A stretch of 12,268 nucleotides of DNA from Comamonadaceae bacterium (GTDB lineage Bacteria; Pseudomonadota; Gammaproteobacteria; Burkholderiales; Burkholderiaceae): the NCBI GenBank assembly GCA_947484245.1, contig CANKOT010000069.1:1-12268 (forward strand), given 5' to 3'. The translations under genes were made by a program, and so were the position numbers. Shown piece by piece: positions 6,727 to 12,268 of this stretch (position 1 is its first letter; every line of letters begins with the position of its first letter). The notes below the pieces were generated by a model. The model saw only the letters and a list, made by a program, of their open reading frames with translations, was not told the DNA's origin and ran no database searches.

Positions 6727-7557
6727 ATGTCGTCAAAGATGCGCCGCCATACCCCTTCACCTTCCAACATTCAGGCCCTGCCGATCGACCACCCCGAGAA
6801 TTTTCCGGTGGCTTCCTGGCTGTGTCCGCCGCGACTTCGTCCGGCCATCGCCGCCATCTATGCCTTTGCGCGGGCAGCCGATGACATTGCGGATGAGGGT
6901 CATGCAACACCCAATCAACGCTTGATTCAACTTCAAGCCTTCCGAGATGAGTTACAAAAGAGCGCCAATGCGTCAGGTCATCGGTCCGATATCTTTGGGC
7001 CCCTTCATCAGGTGATTGAAACTTATCAATTGCCAACGAATTTGCTGGACAATTTATTGAGCGCGTTTGAACAAGATGTTCAAGCCACAGCAAGCGCACA
7101 TCGTTATGAAGATGTTGAAATGTTGCTGCGTTATTGCAAGCTCTCCGCCAACCCGGTAGGACGGCTATTGCTTCATTTGTACGAGGTTCAGGATCCGACG
7201 GCCCTCCAACAAAGCGATGCCATTTGCAGCGCGCTACAGCTGATTAATTTTTGGCAAGATCTCAGTGAAGACATTCCGCGGGGCCGGTTTTATTTACCTA
7301 CACAATTAGAAGCTGCGATGAATGTGAGCGATGTGCTGAAGCATTTGTGTGAGCACGCACTTCAATTGATGAACTCAGGCGCTCCTTTGGTACATCGGGT
7401 GCCGGGTCGCGCTGGCTGGGAGCTTCGGCTGATGGTTCAAGGTGGGCTTCGAATTTTGGAAAAAGTAAAGGCCCTTGGCCCCCGAGCGATGAACACACGG
7501 CCACGACTTCGAATTTGGGATATTCCCTTGATGTTTTGGCGTGCACTCTGGATGTAG
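6727..7557 (+). CDS. hpnC: HpnC, hydroxysqualene synthase (squalene synthase family)
   Basis: HpnC acts on presqualene diphosphate made by HpnD and releases diphosphate to give hydroxysqualene, the second of three steps from farnesyl diphosphate to squalene. The N-terminal motif ENFPVASWL (24-32) is typical of HpnC. The first aspartate-rich motif is DDIADEG at 52-58. The second is NFWQDLSEDIPRGRFYLP at 174-191. PGRAGWELRLMVQGGLRILEK (226-246) is the HpnC-type end. Between YLP and GAPLV the protein seems a dozen or so residues shorter than HpnC sequences I recall. The start is uncertain: Met1 and Met5 are both possible and the ribosome binding site is poor. The gene is divergent from the efflux operon across 68 bases and leads hpnC-hpnD-hpnE. 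Confidence 0.88.
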   Translation: MSSKMRRHTPSPSNIQALPIDHPENFPVASWLCPPRLRPAIAAIYAFARAADDIADEGHATPNQRLIQLQAFRDELQKSANASGHRSDIFGPLHQVIETYQLPTNLLDNLLSAFEQDVQATASAHRYEDVEMLLRYCKLSANPVGRLLLHLYEVQDPTALQQSDAICSALQLINFWQDLSEDIPRGRFYLPTQLEAAMNVSDVLKHLCEHALQLMNSGAPLVHRVPGRAGWELRLMVQGGLRILEKVKALGPRAMNTRPRLRIWDIPLMFWRALWM

Positions 7558-7582
7558 GCCGGAGAATGGGAGAATCTGGTCA

Positions 7583-8422
7583 ATGACACCAAAAGACTAC
7601 GTTCAACAAAAAGCTGCCAATTCAGGCAGCAGTTTTTACTACGCCTTTTTGTTTTTACCGGTCAATCGACGCGAAGCCATTACTGCTTTCTATGCTTTTT
7701 GCCGTGAAGTTGACGATGTCGTCGACGAGATATCAGACCCCAGTGTGGCGCAAAGCAAGTTGGCATGGTGGGCAAAGGAAGTAGCACAGTCCTTTGCAGG
7801 CAACCCGACCCATCCGGTCATGAAAGCCCTCATGCCTCACGTTGCCCACTATGGCATTGAGGCTCACCATTTGCTGTCAGTCATCGAAGGCTGCCAGATG
7901 GACCTGTCGCAAACACGTTACTTGGATTACCCAGGCCTGCAGCGTTATTGCCACTTGGTCGCGGGCGTGGTGGGAGAAGTGGCCGCCAAAATTTTTGGAC
8001 AAACAGATCCTGCCACCACGCAATATGCACACACCCTGGGCCTGGCCTTTCAACTGACCAACATCTTGCGCGATGTGGGCGAGGATGCATTAAGAGGCCG
8101 TATTTACTTGCCCATCGATGAGCTCAAACAGTTTGATGTGAAGGCGCAAGATTTAATGCAACGTCAATACTCCGATCGATTTACAGCCCTCATGAAATTT
8201 CAAGCAGCACGCGCTCACCAGCTTTACGAAAAAGCCTTTGCCATGCTGCCGGATGCCGATAAGCGCGCTCAAAAACCAGGCCTCATGATGGCCAGCATTT
8301 ATCGAACCCTGTTGCGAGAAATTGAGGCAGACAATTTTCAGGTCCTACACCAAAGAATTTCTCTCACGCCCTTGCGTAAACTTTGGCTCGCTTGGAAAGT
8401 TCAAGCACTCGGTCGGCTTTAA
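7583..8422 (+). CDS. hpnD: HpnD, presqualene diphosphate synthase
   Basis: HpnD condenses two farnesyl diphosphates head-to-head to presqualene diphosphate, the first step of the HpnCDE route to squalene. The 279-residue protein has both magnesium-binding aspartate motifs of the trans-isoprenyl synthase fold: DDVVDE at 44-49 and NILRDVGEDALRGRIYLP at 160-177. SGSSFYYAFLFLP (14-26) is the usual HpnD N terminus. The chosen ATG at 7583 (MTPKDYVQQKA) is preceded at suitable distance by GGGAGAA and matches family N termini. An in-frame ATG at 7541 would overlap hpnC and lacks support. It lies 25 bases after hpnC, and its TAA stop shares a base with the hpnE ATG (TAATG), which points to translational coupling. 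A CrtB-like phytoene synthase is the main alternative, but the hpnC/hpnE neighbours argue for HpnD. Confidence 0.92.
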   Translation: MTPKDYVQQKAANSGSSFYYAFLFLPVNRREAITAFYAFCREVDDVVDEISDPSVAQSKLAWWAKEVAQSFAGNPTHPVMKALMPHVAHYGIEAHHLLSVIEGCQMDLSQTRYLDYPGLQRYCHLVAGVVGEVAAKIFGQTDPATTQYAHTLGLAFQLTNILRDVGEDALRGRIYLPIDELKQFDVKAQDLMQRQYSDRFTALMKFQAARAHQLYEKAFAMLPDADKRAQKPGLMMASIYRTLLREIEADNFQVLHQRISLTPLRKLWLAWKVQALGRL

Positions 8423-9717
8423 TGGCGCCACCCGCCAACCCCATGCCCCTCAAAGTTGCCGTCATTGGCGCGGGGTGGGCCGGTCTTTCAGCGGCCATTA
8501 CCGCTACACAACGTGGCCATCAGGTCAGACTCTTTGAAGCCAGTCGACATTGGGGGGGGCGCGCTAGATCGCTCGAGGTGCAACACGCAAATTACCCCGC
8601 CTTGGACAATGGCCAACACATACTGATTGGGGCCTATCAACAAACCTTCAGCTTGATGAAAACCGTCGGTATCGACATGGATCAAGTCTTATGGCGCATG
8701 CCGCTCAATTTAAGAGACATTCAAGGCCATGGACTGGCACTCAATCGCTGGCCCAGGCCCTTGAACTTACTGTGGGGCATTGCGACTGCCAAAGGGTGGT
8801 CGATTGACGATAAATGGCAACTGTTGAAGACCGCTGCACATTGGCGAAAAAATCAATTCAAATGTGATCCACAACTGAGCGTGGCCGACCTGTGCCAAGC
8901 CTTGACGCCAAAGGTTTTTGCAAACTTCATTGAGCCCCTGTGTGTCTCCGCTTTAAATACGCCCGCCCACCAAGCCAGCGGCGCTGTATTTTTAAGGGTG
9001 CTACACGATGCGTTGTTGGGTCCTCAAGGCAGCTCTGATCTGCTTCTCCCAAGAAAAGATTTGGGCGAGTTGTTTCCTCATGCTGCAGTGAAATGGTTAA
9101 CTGACCGCGGCGCAGCATGCCAGTTGGGCACACGAATTCATCACATTGAACGCATCAAGGCTGATCAAGTTCAATGGCAAATTGAAGGTGCACTGTTTGA
9201 CCATGTTGTGTTGGCAACACCCGCGTGGGATGCCGCGCAATTGATGGCACCCCTGCAAGCCGCATGGGCTGAGAATGCCGCGCAGTTAAAGCATGAAGCC
9301 ATTGCCACCGTCTATATTCAAGCAGATTCAGATTTCAAATTATCGCAACCCATGATGGCTTTGCAATCCAGTGCGACGGCTCCCGCCCAATTTGTTTTTG
9401 ACCGAGGCCAAATGTACGAAGAGGCCAACACGCCAGGACTTCTGGCTTTTGTGGTGAGCGCCAGCCATCAAACCAAAGCGGCTCTCGAAGAAAACGTTTT
9501 ACAACAAGCCATGACTTTGACCGGTCACGCTAGGCTTACCGTTGTTCAAACTGTGATCGAAAAAAGAGCCACCTTTGCATGCACGCCTGATTTAAAACGC
9601 CCGCATCCCAAGCCGCTGGCAGGGCTGAGCATTTGCGGCGACTATGTTGAGGGACCCTACCCAGCGACGCTAGAAGGTGCGGTAATGTCGGGCTTGCGCG
9701 CAGGTACTTTAGGCTGA
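8422..9717 (+). CDS. hpnE: HpnE, hydroxysqualene dehydroxylase (FAD-dependent)
   Basis: HpnE reduces hydroxysqualene to squalene, the last step of the three-enzyme route. With the start at 8422 the protein has 431 residues, normal for the family. The Rossmann FAD site is KVAVIGAGWAGLSAAI (11-26, GAGWAG at 16-21), followed by Glu39 (RLFEAS) for the ADP ribose and the GGRAR motif at 45-49. The C-terminal FAD motif ICGDYVEGPYPATLEGAVMSG is present near the end. The start was chosen because its ATG overlaps the hpnD stop as TAATG; Met8 (8443) is also possible and would begin MPLKVAVIG. No Shine-Dalgarno sequence stands before either, consistent with coupled translation. An in-frame ATG at 8383 lies inside hpnD and gives an unlikely N terminus. 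The gene converges on the HAD gene across 18 bases. Confidence 0.92.
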   Translation: MAPPANPMPLKVAVIGAGWAGLSAAITATQRGHQVRLFEASRHWGGRARSLEVQHANYPALDNGQHILIGAYQQTFSLMKTVGIDMDQVLWRMPLNLRDIQGHGLALNRWPRPLNLLWGIATAKGWSIDDKWQLLKTAAHWRKNQFKCDPQLSVADLCQALTPKVFANFIEPLCVSALNTPAHQASGAVFLRVLHDALLGPQGSSDLLLPRKDLGELFPHAAVKWLTDRGAACQLGTRIHHIERIKADQVQWQIEGALFDHVVLATPAWDAAQLMAPLQAAWAENAAQLKHEAIATVYIQADSDFKLSQPMMALQSSATAPAQFVFDRGQMYEEANTPGLLAFVVSASHQTKAALEENVLQQAMTLTGHARLTVVQTVIEKRATFACTPDLKRPHPKPLAGLSICGDYVEGPYPATLEGAVMSGLRAGTLG

Positions 9718-9735
9718 GCTATTTTGCGGGAAGCA

Positions 9736-10434
9736 CTAAAGGGGCCAAGCATCACACAAGGCTTTCAAACTGTCTACGGTATAGGGCGCAGGCTGCACTT
9801 CGTGGGCCCACTGCTTTTGATCACGGTTAAGCCAAACAGCTTGCATGCCAGCCCGCTGCGCGCCCAGCACATCCGTGTGCGGATCATCGCCAATGTGAAG
9901 AACCTCTTCAGGCAACACCCCCAAAGCCTCGGCGCCCGCATGAAACATTTTGGCATCGGGCTTGCTCACTCCCAAATTAAGAGGGTTGAAGGCTTTGACA
10001 AAAAAACTGCCAATGCCAACTTTATGAACATCCGCGTTGCCATTTGAAAGGGCAACCAAGGGGAACCGCGACTTCAAAAATTCAAGAAATGGCAAGGCAT
10101 CTTCATAAAAAATGACTTGTTGGCGCGCCTCAAAAAAAACTTCGAAGGCGGGCTCCGCCAAATCTGGATTTTCACCTGCGCGCTGCAGGAGAACTCGAAT
10201 TGCTTCTCGCCGCAGTGCAGACAGGTCATTGCCCAAATCAGGGCGCAAAGCAGGCATTTCCTCCCGAATCGTTCTTTGATATCCCGGGATGGCGCAGAGG
10301 GGGACTGTTTGGGGGGCATTTTCAGCCAGCCATTGCGCAAGCGTTTCCTCGGCGCGACCTATGGTGGGCCAAACAGGCCACAAAGTGTCGTCTAAATCGA
10401 GTGATACCGCCCTAATTTTTGAAAAGTTGATCAT
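9736..10434 (-). CDS. HAD-superfamily hydrolase, probable small-molecule phosphatase
   Basis: The 232-residue protein has all four HAD motifs in order: motif I DLDDTLWP with nucleophile Asp13 and acid/base Asp15, motif II LSNGN with Ser130, motif III Lys158 in VSKPDAKMF, and motif IV GDDPHTDVLGAQRAG with Asp183, Asp184 and Asp188. The helical stretch between motifs I and II (about 20-110) is a C1-type cap, as in YjjG-like nucleotidases and phosphoglycolate phosphatase relatives. The substrate is not predictable; a nucleotide or sugar phosphate is plausible. The start MINFSKIRAVSLDLDD (10434) was chosen over upstream in-frame starts, the longest at 10593, because those run into hemH on the other strand and add an unrelated N terminus. 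It is convergent with hpnE and divergent from hemH, with just 20 bases to the hemH start. Confidence 0.85.
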   Translation of the reverse strand: MINFSKIRAVSLDLDDTLWPVWPTIGRAEETLAQWLAENAPQTVPLCAIPGYQRTIREEMPALRPDLGNDLSALRREAIRVLLQRAGENPDLAEPAFEVFFEARQQVIFYEDALPFLEFLKSRFPLVALSNGNADVHKVGIGSFFVKAFNPLNLGVSKPDAKMFHAGAEALGVLPEEVLHIGDDPHTDVLGAQRAGMQAVWLNRDQKQWAHEVQPAPYTVDSLKALCDAWPL

Positions 10435-10454
10435 GGTAAATGAGAGAATAACGC

Positions 10455-11555
10455 ATGGCATTTCAAAAAGAACCCCCTTATCAACATGGTCAAAGCGCCA
10501 AGACGGCAGTGCTCTACTGCAATTTGGGAACGCCCGACGAGCCCACTGCGCCTGCCCTGCGTCGTTATTTGGCTCAATTTTTAGGCGACTCACGCGTTGT
10601 CGAAATCCCCAAACCCATCTGGTGGCTCATTTTGCACGGCATTATTTTGCGCATCCGACCGGCGAAGTCGGCGGCAAAGTACGCCAGTATTTGGACCCAG
10701 GAAGGTTCGCCCTTGCGCGTGTGGACCGATAAGCAAGCCCAGGGCATGTCAGAAGCGCTTCAAAGACGTGGCCATCAAGTGCTGGTCAAATACGCCATGA
10801 CCTATGGTCAACCCAGCATTGCATCCCAGCTGGATGCCCTTCGACTTGAGGGCGTCACGCGCATTTTGGTTTTACCCGCCTATCCGCAATACAGTGCCAC
10901 CACCACGGCGCCCGTATTAGATGGTGTCTTTCGATGGAGTCTTCAAACACGCAACCTGCCCGAGTTCCGATTCGTGAATCACTATCATGACAACGATGGT
11001 TACATTCAGGCCTTGGCCGAAAGCATTCAAACACATTGGCATGAAAACGGACGCTCTGAAAAGTTGATCATGAGTTTTCATGGGGTTCCAGAGCGAACAC
11101 TGCAGTTGGGTGATCCCTACCATTGCGAGTGTTATAAAACGGGGCGATTGGTGGCTGAAAAACTGGGCCTCACCAAAGACCAATACACCGTGACTTTTCA
11201 ATCTAGGTTTGGCAAAGCCAAGTGGCTTGAACCGTATACCGAACCCACACTCATTGAACTGGCCAAAAGCGGCACTCAAAGTGTAGATGTCATCTGCCCA
11301 GGATTTACCGGCGACTGCTTGGAGACTCTTGAAGAAATTAGCATGGAAGGACGTGAAGCATTCCTGCATGCTGGTGGCAAGTCATTTCACTACATCCCTT
11401 GTCTGAACGAATCAAGCCAATGGATTGAAGCGCTGGCAGGTATTGCTGAAAAGCACATGCAAGGATGGCCCACACAGCAAGTTGAATTTGCACGGACCGA
11501 GTCAAGCAACACGCAAAGCCGAGAGAACGCATTGGCATTGGGCGCTAAAGACTGA
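10455..11555 (+). CDS. hemH: Ferrochelatase (protoheme ferro-lyase)
   Basis: Ferrochelatase inserts Fe2+ into protoporphyrin IX to give protoheme, the last step of heme synthesis, on the inner face of the cytoplasmic membrane. The 366-residue length is normal for proteobacteria. The catalytic His209 is in SFHGVPERT and the catalytic Glu290 in PGFTGDCLETLEEI, equivalent to His194 and Glu264 of E. coli. CNLGTPDEPT (22-31) and the aromatic stretch IPKPIWW (51-57) are typical of Burkholderiales HemH. The start has GAGAG about 9 bases upstream and the expected N terminus MAFQKEPPYQHG. It is divergent from the HAD gene, so its promoter must lie partly in that gene's 5' end. No terminator is seen directly after the stop. 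The last 20 or so residues are a non-conserved hydrophilic tail. Confidence 0.96.
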   Translation: MAFQKEPPYQHGQSAKTAVLYCNLGTPDEPTAPALRRYLAQFLGDSRVVEIPKPIWWLILHGIILRIRPAKSAAKYASIWTQEGSPLRVWTDKQAQGMSEALQRRGHQVLVKYAMTYGQPSIASQLDALRLEGVTRILVLPAYPQYSATTTAPVLDGVFRWSLQTRNLPEFRFVNHYHDNDGYIQALAESIQTHWHENGRSEKLIMSFHGVPERTLQLGDPYHCECYKTGRLVAEKLGLTKDQYTVTFQSRFGKAKWLEPYTEPTLIELAKSGTQSVDVICPGFTGDCLETLEEISMEGREAFLHAGGKSFHYIPCLNESSQWIEALAGIAEKHMQGWPTQQVEFARTESSNTQSRENALALGAKD

Positions 11556-11610
11556 AGTATTCGTCAAAGAGGACCACCATCCAAAACCCGTATCAATTGA
11601 GTTCGAGTTA

Positions 11611-12042
11611 ATGTGTGCACTATTGAAGTACCTTCACGGGCTGTTTAGACAATTGGCACACTCAGCCAACCGTTTTTACCTGACAACTTACAAATTTAGT
11701 CATGACTCAAATACATTGAAATTGCGTGTCAGCGACGTGCTAGACACCAGTTCTTCAAACTGGATGTCTGCAGAAGGATTCGGCAACGGCACTAGCAGCG
11801 AATCAGGCTGGGCAAACCGAATCACAACGTATGACGCCTTCTCGCAAATGTATGTCAAAGGTACAAGCAACGATACTCTGAACCTTCAAACTGGCGATTG
11901 GACAAAACAAGGTGTCACAGACGCGTTTGCATACAACACTTATATTACCAACTACATTGACATTTATTTGGCCAGCAACGGTGCGCCGGCCATGCTGGCA
12001 GTCAGTAAGGCAATTGTTGTAACGGTTGGGCCTGGGCCTTGA
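11611..12042 (+). pseudogene. Remnant of a large adhesin/VCBS-like secreted protein (C-terminal domain only)
   Basis: The frame is open from inside hemH to 12042; the first ATG after hemH is at 11611, giving 143 residues. From about 11695 onward it resembles the repeating or terminal domain of very large secreted beta-rich proteins: NTLKLRVSDVLDTSSS, then MYVKGTSNDTLNLQTGDWTKQG, then NTYITNYIDIYLAS and a closing MLAVSKAIVVTVG. In such proteins a 'DVLD ... V.G...D...L..GW...G' unit is followed by a final strand pair. The first 30 or so residues (MCALLKYLHGLFRQ...) match nothing I recognise, there is no signal peptide, and the start lacks a good ribosome binding site. Two sampled 60-base blocks here are 38% and 43% G+C, against 55% in hemH. 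I read it as the surviving 3' end of a deleted or rearranged giant gene. A small expressed protein cannot be excluded. Confidence 0.5.
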
Positions 12043-12059
12043 ACTTCATTGCCTAGGTT

Positions 12060-12084
12060 GCGGGGCAGTGACCTACCGCCCCGC
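12060..12084. terminator. G+C-rich hairpin between convergent genes, possible bidirectional terminator
   Basis: GCGGGGC (12060-12066) and GCCCCGC (12078-12084) form a perfect 7-bp stem around an 11-base loop, in which GT/AC can add two pairs after one mismatch. It lies 17 bases past the stop of the adhesin-like remnant and 8 bases past the stop of the minus-strand gene. The plus-strand tail is TTGGCTGTTT and the minus-strand tail has no T-run, so the terminator call rests on position and stem strength. Confidence 0.5.
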
Positions 12085-12092
12085 TTGGCTGT

Positions 12093-12268
12093 TTAAGGCG
12101 AAGCCCGCTGCACAGACGCTTTTAATGTGACATTGAGTGAGTCCAGTGCGTCTGCATAATGCGCACGCGTGGTTTTGCTCAAGCTGGGTTTGGCCAAGAC
12201 CTTTTCAAGCGTACCAGCCAACTGACGCGCATTTTCACGCATGATGCTACGAGCATCCGCAGGCCATG
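12093..12268 (-). CDS. C-terminal end of an unidentified gene, possibly a zinc-dependent metalloprotease (partial)
   Basis: A minus-strand frame enters from the right edge and stops with TAA at 12095-12093, giving 57 complete codons. The visible residues run from WPADARSIMRENARQLAGTL through EKVLAKPSLSKTTRAHYADA to LDSLNVTLKASVQRASP. The segment is alanine- and leucine-rich with regular charges and should be helical. A stretch such as RENARQLAGTLEKVL...TTRAHYADALDSL reminds me of the end of large proteobacterial zinc-dependent metalloproteases of the DUF5117/DUF4953 type, but the match is from memory and the catalytic HEXXH would be far outside the window. Good codon use and the hairpin 8 bases after the stop support a real gene end. 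Confidence 0.6.
   Translation of the reverse strand, partial: WPADARSIMRENARQLAGTLEKVLAKPSLSKTTRAHYADALDSLNVTLKASVQRASP

Noticed and set aside
6695..7099. A 134-codon minus-strand frame antisense to hpnC
   Set aside because: It covers the efflux promoter and the conserved N-terminal part of hpnC; the product looks random.
8383..8421. Earlier hpnE start inside hpnD
   Set aside because: It would overlap hpnD by 40 bases and add a serine/arginine-rich tail not typical before the FAD motif; the TAATG overlap start is more natural.
7583..9717. hpnD/hpnE as carotenoid genes crtB/crtI
   Set aside because: The presence of hpnC in the same operon, the HpnE-type length and ends, and the lack of other carotenoid genes favour the squalene route.
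10435..10593. N-terminal extension of the HAD phosphatase to a start at 10593
   Set aside because: The extra 53 residues overlap hemH coding sequence and precede the normal HAD N terminus, where motif I begins about 12 residues from the chosen start.
1..12268. CRISPR array, insertion sequence, phage or defence genes
   Set aside because: I found no direct-repeat arrays, transposase-like frames or integrase motifs; every long conserved frame is a housekeeping, efflux or hopanoid-precursor gene.

Overview
The window comes from a betaproteobacterium, most likely of the order Burkholderiales and perhaps Comamonadaceae. The reasons are the protein-quality block tRNA-Leu / tig / clpP / clpX on one strand, the strong resemblance of the trigger factor, ClpP, ferrochelatase and RND pump to Burkholderiales forms, and a moderate G+C content (about 55% in a sampled block of hemH). 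The genus cannot be fixed from the sequence alone.

Left part, minus strand (1-2307): the first 34 codons of clpX, a clear intrinsic terminator, clpP, tig (trigger factor) and a complete tRNA-Leu(UAG). The tRNA ends only 20 bases before the tig start codon, so the two are probably transcribed together. ClpP and ClpX form the ATP-dependent ClpXP protease, and trigger factor folds nascent chains at the ribosome exit.

Middle, minus strand (2402-6658): a two-gene efflux operon consisting of a lipoprotein periplasmic adaptor followed 3 bases later by a 1050-residue RND inner-membrane transporter. No outer-membrane channel gene and no regulator gene are in view. A near-consensus sigma-70 promoter (TTGACA, 17 bases, TAGATT) precedes the operon, and an imperfect dyad that looks like a TetR-type operator overlaps its expected start point.

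From the same 68-base intergenic region, on the plus strand (6727-9717), runs hpnC-hpnD-hpnE. These three enzymes convert two farnesyl diphosphates to squalene through presqualene diphosphate and hydroxysqualene, which is the supply route for hopanoids. The squalene-hopene cyclase is not in the window. A convergent HAD-family phosphatase (minus, 9736-10434) follows. The ferrochelatase gene hemH (plus, 10455-11555) then diverges from it, with only 20 bases between the two start codons.

Right end (11556-12268): a more A+T-rich stretch with an open frame whose second half resembles the terminal domain of very large secreted or adhesin-like proteins. It has no signal peptide and no rest of the gene, so it is best read as a remnant. 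A G+C-rich hairpin follows, then the C-terminal 57 codons of a minus-strand gene that leaves the window.

I did not find a new defence system, mobile element or CRISPR array. The window is mostly conserved housekeeping and membrane-related genes. The points most worth a second look are the efflux/hpn shared control region, the cytoplasmic-loop insertion in the RND pump, the tRNA-led tig transcript and the adhesin-like remnant.
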